Notes under the pieces: generated by a model | Seen by the model: only the letters and a program-made list of their open reading frames with translations | The model's database searches: none | Told to the model about the DNA's origin: nothing | Program-made: the position numbers and the translations under genes | Part shown: positions 52,501 through 63,154 of the stretch, piece after piece | Position numbering within the stretch: the first letter of the stretch is position 1 | Layout: every line of letters starts with the position of its first letter | Assembly: GCA_019055375.1 (NCBI GenBank) | Contig: JAHQIW010000300.1 | Coordinates: 124,001 to 188,000 of the forward strand | DNA length: 64,000 nucleotides | Source of the DNA: Parelaphostrongylus tenuis | Lineage: Eukaryota; Nematoda; Chromadorea; Rhabditida; Metastrongylidae | Reading direction: 5' to 3'

Positions 52501-55500
52501 CTTACATGCGCGGGAACATTGAGATTTTGGAGTCTTTAGGTGCTCGAGTCATATTTTGCTCTGCAACTTGTCCAGAACAACTGGAATCCCTAGCCGATGG
52601 TGTTGTTGATCGTCAGTTCCTTCACTACATCAAGAGCCCAAGGCTCCATTCGTTACTGCAAAATCTTGACTTGAAATTTATCCGGTAAGTCGATCCATTC
52701 TGAATTTTTGATAACTTGTTTGCAGTTTAACTATTTATAGGCATACATGTAGCATATGAGCAAATTTTCAATCTAAGGTATAATATTATTTCATGCATAT
52801 TTTACCATTCCACAAAATATTTACTTTAGTGTTCGAGAGAATGACAAAATTGCTCGGTTGAAAGAGCTTCTCAGTGAAGATATGGCACGCGGTGAATTAA
52901 ACGAGACTATTATATTTTGTAAGGTCAGCTGGATTCTCATAATATACAATAATCATCAGTATTTAGCGACTAGGGTGCGTACGTCGCAGTGGTGAGAGGT
53001 GCCCAGCGACCTATACGTGGACGATGGTGCAATCCCACGACCAACTATCACCAAGATTTCCATCCCTCCGTGGTTATGAATTGGTGTCAAACTTGTCTGG
53101 GAGATAGCTGTAGTGACTTGATACAGCGCTAGGCCACCGCGAGACATCATGAAAATCGCTGTGCACTTAGTCATCTCAAACGACGTCTGATAAAGTAGCA
53201 GTCGTGACTCATCAGTCAAGAATTGGGCTTTGTTTTTTTTCTATAAATAGAAACTGTATATCCAAGACGAGCGCATGTGGCGCAGTGGTTAGAAGTGCCC
53301 TGCGTCGCACACGAGGTCAATGGTTCGATCTCGCTCTCATGGCTCACCAAGCCATCCATCCCTTTGGGGTCGGTAAATTGGTACCAGACAGGTCTCAGAC
53401 TTGTCTGGGAGGATAAGCAGCACTGACTCGGTTCAGCGGGAGGCCTCCGCGAGTTATTGTAAAAGCCAGATATGCATTTAATCACCTCAAACGAAGTTAG
53501 AAATTGAAGTCGAATGCATGGCGCATCCCTCAGGAATTGATCAACGCCGAGAGCTTTATCCTTTTATCCTTTTATATCCAAGACCGTTGAAAGATGTGTT
53601 AAACTCGAAAAGAGAAATGAACGATTGCGGAGCAGTGGCCGTGGTAGTGCAGTGGTTAGCTAGGTCCAAAGATTTTGCATATAACACAACATTGATGGTT
53701 GTATAGTTATAACATCATAACACTCTCATTAAAGCGATAAAACAAATAATTTATTGTAGACTATATTAGTAAGTATGATTTAAGAACCGCGCAACCGCTT
53801 CATTTGTTCATGAGCAATTGCAATCTTTTGAACATGAGGTTGTCCTATGGAATTCGTTCAACAACGATCATGAAAAGACTGCGAGAATCTATGTCGCCAC
53901 CGACGGAGCAGCTAGGCAAGTTTTTAAATCTACTATTTATTAGTTTATGAAGACCATTATTGAAAATGATTTTTCCTACTACCTTAACCATGTGTAACTC
54001 TCTCAATGTGTGGTACTTATTCTCAGTTCACAATCAAAGAAAAGAGTGAAATTTACACAATTCGAAGTTATCTATCAATTTCCAAGCATTCTTATTTTCT
54101 ATGTAGAACCTTTGATGAAAATATGACAAAGATCTTCATTGGATATATGTTATACATTCTGCTCGAGAAGGTCCCGCTTGCCCCAACCGCGCATTTACTA
54201 ATGACACAGCTCAAAAAGAGAAAAAAATTGTCAGAATGTGAACTTTTCTACTACACAGTAGCGGAATTTTATCATTATTAAGGGAAGCATATCATGTTTT
54301 GATGCTGGGTCCTTCTAGATCGAATTACCATGTAGTTTTTAAAGGCTTTTTCTATTTATTCCAAGTCTTTGTCAAAGACCATTGGTATGCTGTGGTCCAT
54401 CATTCTTGCTTAACAAGTTCACAACAATGAGATCTTCATAGGTTCATGAGATACGTAGTTAATGGCTGTTTTCAATCTTAACCAAGAAGTTTCAGCTCGT
54501 AATGGTAATAGAAGCTGCTAGAGAATGCTGTCTTTGCGTCTGAAATACAAGTGATCTTTTTTTACTAAAATGAAATAATTTTTTTGTGAATACTGATATC
54601 TCGAGAACAAACAATATTGAACAGGCTGACTTTGTAGAACATGATACAAAGGTATTCCCCAATCTACCGTATATGTTTGCAAATGAAGTTTATCCGTTGG
54701 ATCTTCTTTGAAAACCTCGCGTTATATTTATCAGTTTTTATAATAGTTTTAGTAATGAATATATCTATATCTTGAAGGTTATAGCGTAGAAATTGTAAAT
54801 GCGAGTAGTGTCATGAAGTAGTTTCTTCAACAAATCTAAAAGGTTCTTAGCTCCCGAAGTACTACAATGATTGAAAAGTTACCCTATAACAGGCCACATG
54901 CATGGCTCAAAAATTGTTGTCAGGCTTCTTGAAAGTTAAGAGTAGCTCTAAAAAAAAATATTCGGAACGAAGGGTATGATATATGACGATACCAGCCAAG
55001 AACAATCGAGTGTACGTCACTTTCCATTCTGCAATAATTTCACTCAATGGATCATGTAAATTGTCGTCGCCTACTCTTAGTAAGGGGTTGGATTCCCTTA
55101 AGAGGATTGGCGTAAGACGAAGGGTACCGTCCGACTGATGAGACTTTCAAGGTCGAAACACGTGTATCGGGCTCTATAAGCTGCCTTATAACAGGCCAAA
55201 TGCATGGCTCAAAAATGTTTATCAGCAGATCGAAAAACTGACCTATTATTGGAATCCTTTTGTACTATCTGTGACCCAAAAATGACTCATATGGCCACAA
55301 ATGTGTTGAAGTTACTTTGCTATTAATTCATGTTTCCAACGTCACTGTAATGTGCTTTCAGAGGAATCGATCTTCCACGTTTAAGTCACGTAATTAATTA
55401 TGACCTTTCACACTACAGCGTTGACTTTCTTCACAGGTTGGTGGTTTCTAATTGTTATATAGCATCTACTTGAACGTGTTATACAGTGGTAGTTCGAGAT

Positions 55501-56110
55501 TTTCGTAGAAAAATGTTCAAATCGAAGTGTATTGCTAAGAATCATACATTCTTCAAAATGAATACTTTATAGGATTGGACGTGTAGGACGACTGGGTTCC
55601 TTTTTTCTTGGAAGAGTAACGTCTTTTGTACGTACCAAAAGAGAAGTTCGCCTCACAAATGCAGTTGAAGTGAGAAAATTACTCCAAATACTCAGATTTT
55701 CCAGTTAGTTAAACTTTGAACCTCAGATACCAACCCGCATCTCACCTTTTCTGGGGGCGCCTGCTAACCTATTGCACTATCGCGGCTCTTACTCTTCTAT
55801 CACTCTTTCTGCGGTATATTGTATACCTATTATAGCAGAAAGAGAAAGTAGAACAGGAGCACCGGTAGTGCAAGACATTAGCGTGCACTCTTGGAAAGAT
55901 GAGGTGTGTGTTCGATTCTCGTACAAGGTCCACGTTTTTGCGTATCGCTCAACATTCTTGGATATAAATAAATAGCATCATACCATTTCAAAAAAAGCAA
56001 TATAAAAGAATTTTTGATAATTATATTTCCAGCTAGCATCTCGTCTTGGACGACCGCTTGTGGGCACTGACTTGGATGTTTCAATTGAAAACAAATACCC
56101 AGAACTTTAG
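49587..56110 (+). CDS. DDX28: DDX28-like mitochondrial DEAD-box RNA helicase, 13 exons, 5' end not found
   Basis: DDX28 is a mitochondrial DEAD-box ATPase needed for large mitoribosomal subunit assembly. Exons: 49587-49788, 49854-49978, 50032-50151, 50555-50693, 52025-52140, 52208-52291, 52367 to about 52412-52470, about 52485-52682, 52830-52923, 53785-53915, 55362-55436, 55573-55669, 56033-56110 (TAG). Motifs: Q (NLEELGLKRPTFIQ), I (AAETGSGKT), Ib (TPGL), II (DEAD in LILDEADMILDDSF), III (SAT), IV (IIFCK), V (ATDGAARGID), VI (HRIGRVGR). DDX28 identity rests on AAETGSGKT followed by an LLPL-like helix, LVLDEAD-LLD-SF around motif II, and an N-terminal VPLSLSKKKREQL resembling human VRIPVALQRQL. 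About 515 residues found; human is 540. No presequence exon identified. Confidence 0.87.
50160..50455 (+). repeat. S1 SINE in DDX28 intron
   Basis: It begins about 9 bases after the Q-motif exon: GTGACGCAGTGGTTAGAGGT (A box), ACAAGTTCGATCCCGCGCTG (B box), CCTCCAGGATCGGGAATCGG and the 3' end CAGGGATTGATCGACGCCGA. Confidence 0.8.
50870..51095 (-). repeat. S3 SINE in DDX28 intron
   Basis: On minus: GAAGTAGCGCATTAGCTATG (A box), GGAAATGGTTCGAATCCAAT (B box), then CACTCGCTTGCAATTAATGA, GGCGATCTACGAGATTGCCA and a 3' region related to 58.8-59.0 kb. Confidence 0.65.
51096..52024. other. DDX28 intron remainder
   Basis: I see no exon or named repeat. A weak A-box-like GGTTGCTGAGTGGCCCTGGT near 51850 could be another SINE remnant. 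Confidence 0.4.
52972..53180 (+). repeat. S1 SINE (diverged) in DDX28 intron
   Basis: GCGTACGTCGCAGTGGTGAG, GATGGTGCAATCCCACGACC, GAATTGGTGTCAAACTTGTC, GGCCACCGCGAGACATCATG. 3' truncated. Confidence 0.7.
53270..53575 (+). repeat. S1 SINE, near-complete reference copy
   Basis: GCGCATGTGGCGCAGTGGTT (A box), CAATGGTTCGATCTCGCTCT (B box), TTTGGGGTCGGTAAATTGGT, CAGACTTGTCTGGGAGGATA, GCAGCACTGACTCGG, CCTCCGCGAGTTATTGTAAA, ATGCATGGCGCATCCCTCAG, AATTGATCAACGCCGAGAGC and a TTTATCCTTT repeat tail. Confidence 0.85.
53630..53745 (+). repeat. S4 SINE, internally deleted
   Basis: GGCCGTGGTAGTGCAGTGGT (A box) runs directly into the S4 3' part (TTTTGCATATAACACAACAT, TAACATCATAACACTCTCAT), so the B box is missing. 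It sits 40 bases before the motif V exon. Confidence 0.7.
55010..55205 (-). repeat. F1b-family MITE in DDX28 intron
   Basis: On minus: GAGCCCGATACACGTGTTTC, GACCTTGAAAGTCTCATCAG, TCGGACGGTACCCTTCGTCT, TACGCCA then CTAAGAGTAGGCGACGACAA, the same order as the 41.4 kb element. The segment AACAGGCCAAATGCATGGCT beside it is repeated near 54890. Confidence 0.75.
55690..55990. repeat. Palindromic S4 SINE pair in DDX28 intron
   Basis: The left arm (minus) has CCGCGATAGTGCAATAGGTT and GTGAGATGCGGGTTGG. The right arm (plus) has GAGCACCGGTAGTGCAAGAC, GTGTGTTCGATTCTCGTACA and ACGTTTTTGCGTATCGCTCA. The centre pairs CACTCTTTCTGCGGTATATT with TATAGCAGAAAGAG. Confidence 0.8.
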
Positions 56111-57196
56111 AATGGCCCGGAAGGCTTTGATATCTAGTATAAGTCATGAATCGTTTATGTATTGTATAATACTTTTGTGCAGCTATTTATCAAAGAAACA
56201 TATGTTCACCGGTAAAGGACTCATCCTTTTATGAATGAACAATTGATTCCCTAAGTCTAGCACACATTACAATAAGATTCGCAGTGTATGAGCAATTAAC
56301 TCACAGAGTACTTCCCGGATTGACATCAGAATTAATGAGTAACAACATAAATTTGGAATGATTGCGAATAACATTTACATAAATTCAGCTGCGTAATTTA
56401 TTTAATAAGCATGGAAAATACACCGTACGAAGAAAGCCAAACAATGTGTGATTTTGCTGGATTGTTACGTAGTCTTCGCACTAATCTATTTTTGTGATAA
56501 ACATTTATACACTAATTAAATGTATATCACAGATGTTATATGTCATAAAATGAGTTTTATTCCTCTGTAAAACGTCAAATCCACTTCCTTCTCTTCATGC
56601 CAAAATGACGGAATTATAAGCATATAGGAAAGAGTAGTAGTTGTAAGCCCGATGAGAAATGTACAGAGAGACTTTGCGAAGTAAATATCTAATAATAGCG
56701 TAAAAATAAATAGCGGTATATATAGAATTGATATAAAAACGACCCTAACTCGAATTCATCTGATAACTTAGATTCAAACTAATATGATATGTACCTTAAC
56801 CTGTTCAAAAAGAAGTGAAAGGCCACTAATCACAATGAGTTACAACGATCACCTTAGCGAATTCCGCCCTTTCTATGGATACTACTAGAAATAATCAGAC
56901 TATTCTTTTTACCGATCTAGATATCAAAGTAAAGAACCTCAAACCCCACAATTCTATAGCATCTATGTCCACCGTTGTGATTTACTTTACCGCATAATTA
57001 GGTGTACCAGATAGCAAAAACATTGCTCCATTAGAGGAGCAAGGAATTAGAACTATAATTTGCATTCATTTAACGATAGCGGTTTCCATAGACTCTGCCG
57101 AAGCAACACCAGTATACCCACGAAAAAATGAAGTCAGCCCGATAGGAATCAAGCTATGTGGCTTAGATAATTTATGATCACCGTGATCTATGCAGT
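56111..57196. other. Convergent intergenic region, DDX28 and ARFGAP1 3' ends
   Basis: AT-rich sequence with no recognised repeat. Both 3' UTRs are expected here, but I cannot place polyadenylation sites with confidence. Confidence 0.5.
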
Positions 57197-60100
57197 CTAG
57201 CTGTTCAGAATGGCCCAAGCATCATCGTCCCAGGCTTTGCTAGATGACTCGCTCTTTGTAGTTTTCAAAACAGTGGTTGAAGTAGTCGAAGGACGTTTGT
57301 TGAATGATGCTTCCAACTGCGTTATTGTCGACTCTGGAATGTTATTACTAATAATTTTCTTTTATGAAAGCAGTAGAAAAAAAACCTACCAGCAGCAGGC
57401 TCTTCTTTTACAACAGAAGAAGTCGTCAAGTCGGGCCTACCTCGGCTTTTCGTTTTCTTTTTCTCGGATGTAGTGTTCGCTTTACCTGGTTCGGCATCTG
57501 GAAAATCAATGGATCGAGTTCTAAATCGTTTAGATTATAACATTAATAAAACATTAACGCTTCAACACCAATTTATAGCACGGTACTATTCGGCTATGAG
57601 GGGGACAAAATGGAAAACCGATCTTATTCGCTGTAGAGCAACTTTTTTTTTAGGAGTGTTAGTAACCATTTAAATGGTGAGACTTCTGGCTACATTCTGA
57701 CGTCGCCGACTTTCGAAAAAGCCTTTTACTGACGTTGCTACAGAAGGAGATTTCTTGCGGTGCAGAGGCGCATAAATTCTCACCGGACAGAGCTCCTTTG
57801 AACTATTAGTAATCATTCGACAGCGTAATCGTTTCTCAAAACGCGTAAATAAGTTGCATTTGCATGTGCGACCAACGTGGTCCTTAGCCAATTACGTGCC
57901 CGTGCGTGAGGCGGCCACGTGAACTGCTGACACTATGCTTCTTCCATGCGTTCATATTCCCAAAAAATCGATAGTCATCGCGTCATCGAACAAGGTCCTC
58001 ATGCGCGGGCACGTGAATTGGCCAAAGACCTCGTTGGTCTTACATGCGAATGCAACTTATTTTACCTGCTACGTTGCACGAAACAGTACAGCGTTGGAAT
58101 GGAAAACGATCACGCTATCGATGATTACTAAAAGCCCAAAGAAAGAGCTCTGTTCGTCGAGAAATATGCGCGTCTGCAACGCAAGAAATCTCCTGTAGGA
58201 ACGTCAAAAAAAGGACTCAAAACCGGTGGCGTGGGGCAAAATCTGAAATCTCAGCTTTTGAATGGTTACTAACATTCTTATGAAAAGTTTCTATATAACA
58301 AATGAGATTGGTTTTTCATTTGTTCCCTCACAACCACAGAAAATCTATACCACAAACACCATAGTTAACCTTTCGAGTGTTCTTAAAAACGAGGAAGGAA
58401 AAATTTGTATCACCTTCCAAGGAAAAAATAGGATTGTCAGGCTGGACAGTAGGCTCGTCGATAGAATGAAATCTGAAGAAAAAATTTTTTCTGAAGAGCA
58501 AACAAAGTGAAGGTAGGTCGAGCGTTGGACTTGATCAGGGTTCATTACAAAACCTATGCATGTGATGGTACAATCCCGCAGTGGGCTACCTAAAACCTCT
58601 CATCACTTTAGAGCTGGGAAATTGGTACCGTACTTATTGGAAAAACGCTCTCTCTGTAACTCATGTGATGGGCTCTAACCTTGCCATACCCGGACTTCAA
58701 ATAGAATCGACTCTTCATCGGCATTCGTGACGAAGAACAAAAAACCGTCAGACAATAGCCGTACCCACGTAGACAAAGTTCAATGACTAGTGAATGCAAA
58801 ATTTCCTCGTATTTGTCTTCCACAAAAATCTTCGGATATTTCACATGTTGCTTTGACTGCTGCTTGATCTTTATGAATGTCGTTTAATACTGGTCGCTCG
58901 GAAGTAGCCAGGTTAAAGGGTTTCCTAAGCTGTTCGTTGACTAATTGCAAGAGGGTCTCAAAGGTGGAGATCGAAGAAGCTTCACTTTGCTTGTGGATAC
59001 ACCCACTACTAAGCATTGCGCTACCTCTACCCTAGTCATTTTCATTCTGAAATACAAACGGAAGGCAGAAGTACTCACTGTCCAACGTTATCACGAAGAT
59101 TTGAGTTGTCCGTAGCCGTGTCATATGATCGAGTTTTCCCAGTAGTCATATCTTCATAACCACTAAAAGCAAAAGTCATTGATTTCACGTGGAATGTACT
59201 CTCCTTGTTAAATTGGATTTTGGGATTCTCTACTGCTATCATAGGAGCAGAAAAACATCAGAACATGTGGAATGTACTTGTTGCTCCATGAATGAGAGAT
59301 TTCTCTGGTGAATTCAAGGAAAACAATTAATCCGCACCTGATAGAACAACGTTGAAGTAAAAGAAATTCACTCACGATTTTGGTAAGATACTTGTGAGAC
59401 CTTGCAAAGACGGCGACTTGACGAATTGTGAGATTCCACCCCATGACTTTTGTCCAATTTCTGTGGCTTTGCTAGCTACTCCCGAGAGAATTCCACTATT
59501 CTGCGCCTTAAAAAGGGAAGAATAACGAGGAGAATCTTGTTTCAAAGAAAAATAACAGCTGAGTAACCGATTAAAAGCAATTCTGATCGCATGTTCTCAC
59601 CGATAATTCGCTAGCTTTTTGAGTGGCTTGCATACTAACATCTTTAGCAATAGCAGCGGCTTGTGAAGCGCCTTTTGAGATAATGCTCCAACCCTACAAA
59701 GCAACACTTATAAACGCATCGTAACCAACGATAACGAACGACACCATTGAAAACAGTACCACAGAAAGGGACGACATAGCACCAGTCAATAGATCATCCT
59801 GAGTACTCGAGGGCGAATCAACCGTGTTTCCGAAGCCGCGGTAGCGATCGTCGCTGAATTCAGGCACTTAAGGCAAGAGGAGGAAAACTGAGATGGAAAC
59901 ACAATATAACGTGAGATTGTATCAAAACCAACACACCTTTGGACTGCGTCACTTGTATTGTATCCACCTCCATCTGAATATGCAGCTGTATTTCCCCCAT
60001 AGTAGGATCCTAAGCTCGTGCCTGAAGAAAACCTTGACGTATCGCCCCTTATTCTATCCCCCGCGCCAAGTGAAGATGGAACGTAGTTACGTGCCGATGA

Positions 60101-63100
60101 GGTAGCTGCAGACCATTCGCCACCTTCTGCTTCTGTTGCAACCTGATGACCAGAGCAATGACACTGTTTCGAACTCCTAATCAGATAGAAAAAAAACTTC
60201 GCACCTTGTCTCTAAATAAAGCAGCTGCACGTGAATGGTATTTATCATGTAGAGACCAATCCTCACGGAAATCTGGTTGGCTCTCTAGAAATTCGCGAAA
60301 CTTCTGATTGCCTCCCACACGCATTTTCGCCAATTCCGCATCTTTCCATTTGTCCATGGTTACCGAACGTACAAAACTCAAAAGTAAAGATAGAAATGGC
60401 AAATCGAATTCTAAGAGACTTTGAAAGAAAGAGAGAGACGAGTAGTGGGAAAGAGTGTATGTCCACGTTCATCAGGAGATCGTTGAAGACAACGGTTGAT
60501 CACTCGCGCGCGTACGATTTTCGCTATTTGATTGGAGATTCTTTCCCCATTTTGGACAGATTTCAGGCTTTCCGAATTAATTTGATAATTCATGACTACC
60601 TGTATATCCCGTCACACTTTCGGTGCATAAAGAATGCTTATGTGCATATAACTTGAGTGTGAAGCGTAAACTTATTCTCGCTCTTACAACTCTGTATAAA
60701 GCTCTTCACAAACTCCAAGCATAATTTTGGAACCACTGAGATTTTAGTTATTAAATAAGTACCAAAAAATTTAGGGATAAGCTCTGCCCGGCGAGATATC
60801 CCAGGACGTAAAAGAGCAATTGGTGGAGTGCGAGCCGTCCCCAAAGGGTCAACCGGATTTCAGTTCTGATCACCATCTTAGCTTTCATAACCTCACTTTT
60901 CACAGTGTTCTCCATGTCTACAGAAAAGCTGGAAAATGAAAGAACTGCAGTATTCCAGGACAGCAAGTACTTCTGAAATTCCGCAACGCCCTCCAGCCAC
61001 GTTTACTTGTCAATTTAAGTGAATGTTCCAACAGACAGCGAATATGATTAGGCAGTAAAGAGTTCAAATAAATGAATTTATCCTGCGTTTCTGTATTTTG
61101 AAGTTAGAAAAAGTGAAATTCTTCGGCAGTCGTCTAGAACCATTACGGAACGAGAAAGGTATGAGCGGAGCGATGAGAGTTTCGAAAACAAGTTTGGACT
61201 TTACGTGTTATGGAGTACTACAAGGTCAAACATGATCAAGAAAAAAAACCCTTGAAGTCCTTGTGCAAAAAACCTACATCACCTGCTACAGGTTTCTCCT
61301 CTTATCCCTATCTGCGCTGTGAAGGACTACAAAAAAAAACGGAAACATTCCTTCTGCATAACGAGACTGCGTCACTCAATATCTCACACTACTACATCGA
61401 GGACCACTAAACTCTGACTAGGCAGTCATAATCGCTACTCAATGAGACCTTGTAGAAAGGAGAGGGAAGAACTCGCAAGGAATTTGGAAGCTGAAACAAA
61501 TACCTGGATACCTCACGTTGCCGTCATTTTTACGAACAACAAGAAAATCTGAGTAAGAAGTCAAGAAATAGCTAGTCAAGCAGCTCAGGAGGTAATCAAT
61601 AAATTCGCCACTAATTCCTGTCGAGCGCAAGCGCTAATATTTCGTATAAAGTCCCTTATTTTTTTTGTAGACGAAAAACTAGCCAAGGGCCTATCACCAT
61701 GCCGACATGACATGGATTTTCTTTCACCTGAAAGGATGCGGGTGCTAGACTGCCACCTACCTGAACATATCTAAACAAAATACACTGTATCAAGAATCAT
61801 ATTCACACATAGGCAGACATCTTATCAGCGATGAACACGTAAACTGCTAAGAATGAGGGGTACACAAAGTTATTGTACAGTTGAGTAACTATGTGAAGAC
61901 TAAAAATACAGAGCATTTATATGGTACCACCTCGCGAAAATCAGAAAATTAGCTTCTTCCCAACTATTTCGCAGTGTAGAGCTCGAAAACATTGTCTATT
62001 ATTAGGACTCCTCATAAGTCTTGGCACTAGAGCAATGAACAACAAATATATCAACCAAAAGTATTTAAAATTGCTCAATAACAATATTCAATTGCACGTT
62101 TTTTTGCACACATTTTGGTCGATAACTTGCCTATACTTGCTTTCAGATGAAGCTGCATTGGGAACAAATCCGCTGGTTACACATGCACGAATGGCGTGTA
62201 GTAGGGGAAAAGGCTAGTGAAGCGGCGCGCAAGATTAATGGAAATTCTTGTGGGCGGCCCAAGCGCGACTGATCCTCTAAACTATTCTCTCCAGCTTTGT
62301 ACTTTGCGAACTACCTTTTAATAGTCCTTTCTCCAAAGATATCATCGCCCTAAACTCCATCGATCTGGCGCGCCGCTTCACTAGCATTTTCCCCTGCTAC
62401 GCGTCATTCGTGCATAAGTAGCAAACGTATTTGTGACCACAACAACTTAATTTTGAAAGGTTGTACATGTAAATGTACATTAAAATGTTAACAAGAAAAT
62501 GCGCATTTGAAAAAGTTGTTAAGCAATTTTAGTTACTTCTGTTTGAAAAATTTGATTATATTGCTCTGGTGCCAAAACTTATAAGACGATAAATGAAAAT
62601 AATAAGAAATGCATATCGTATATCATTCACTCTAAACAAGCTATATAAAAGATGAAAGGATAAAGCTCCTGGCGTTGGTCAATCCCTGAAAGATGCGCCA
62701 TGCAATCGACTTTATCTAGCATCGTTAGATGCAAGTGAATACATATATGTCTTTCAAAATGAGTGGCGCTGGCCTACCGATGTATCAAGTCATTACTGCT
62801 GTCCTCAAAAACAAGTCTGATAGGCAATTCACCGATCTTGGAGCGATAGAAAGCTTGGTGAGCTTTGCGACGGGATCAAACTATCGACCATGTGTGTATC
62901 GCAGGGCACCCCTAGTTATTGCGCCAACGCGCTCTTTATGTAGAAGCAACTAAACAATAACCAAATGGAATCAAAACTGATTAGGAGACTACGAATGAAA
63001 AGTAAAAGAAAAAATTAGTAATCACGAATTGAAGAAACTCTCACCTGAGATGCACGCCGAGACCTCGATGAAGTCCAGAGCAGTCAAGGCAAATCCATAT

Positions 63101-63154
63101 TCCATAGGTTACAGACACCCATTGTGGATTACTAGCACCGCATTCGAAACAGAA
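57197..63154 (-). CDS. ARFGAP1: ARFGAP1 orthologue, nine exons seen, 5' partial
   Basis: ARFGAP1 stimulates GTP hydrolysis on Arf1 at the Golgi and is recruited to curved membrane by ALPS motifs. Exons, 5' to 3': 63045-63154, 60205-60376, 59937-60142, 59760-59853, 59601-59693, 59376-59506, 59079-59162, 57390-57497, 57197-57333 (stop TAG 57197-57199). The zinc finger is C-x2-C-x16-C-x2-C-x4-R (CFECG then [12 protein letters not shown]), followed by [41 protein letters not shown] and RYRGFGNT, all diagnostic. The ALPS-like segment is [19 protein letters not shown]. It ends [15 protein letters not shown]. The initiator exon before CFECG is not in the window. Phases fit at every junction except 59079 to 57497, where one exon appears to be missing. 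Confidence 0.95.
57575..58355. repeat. F2 long foldback element, copy D, in ARFGAP1 intron
   Basis: The left end (AAACCGATCTTATTCGCTGT, then GGAGTGTTAGTAACCATTTA) and right end (GAATGGTTACTAACATTCTT, then AATGAGATTGGTTTTTCATT) are inverted. The arms continue inward: GTGCGACCAACGTGGTCCTT, AGCCAATTACGTGCCCGTGC at 57.9 kb pair with GCGGGCACGTGAATTGGCCA, AAGACCTCGTTGGTCTTACA at 58.0 kb. No coding capacity. Confidence 0.8.
58510..59035. repeat. Degenerate SINE pair in ARFGAP1 intron
   Basis: Plus, about 58530-58700: GTGATGGTACAATCCCGCAG and CTGGGAAATTGGTACCGTAC, S1-like. Minus, about 58795-59035: GAGGTAGCGCAATGCTTAGT and GAGACCCTCTTGCAATTAGT, S3-like, as at 50.9 kb. Confidence 0.6.
60377..61999. 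other. ARFGAP1 intron, no recognised element
   Basis: Part of a 2.7-kb intron between the zinc-finger exon and the [11 protein letters not shown] exon. I see short chance open frames only. Confidence 0.5.
62003..62592. mobile_element. M4: palindromic mariner-derived element in ARFGAP1 intron
   Basis: The left end GGACTCCTCATAAGTCTTGG and right end GCCAAAACTTATAAGACGAT are inverted. The left half (plus) has GATGAAGCTGCATTGGGAAC and CACATGCACGAATGGCG; the right half (minus) has CATTCGTGCATAAG and GGCGCGCCGCTT-type complement sequence. Same architecture as M1-M3. Confidence 0.75.
62650..62940 (-). repeat. S1 SINE in ARFGAP1 intron
   Basis: On minus: GCGTTGGCGCAATAACTAGG (A box), GATAGTTTGATCCCGTCGCA (B box), TGTATCCTTT-type tail region with TTGACCAACGCCAGGAGC and TTTATCC. 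Confidence 0.7.
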
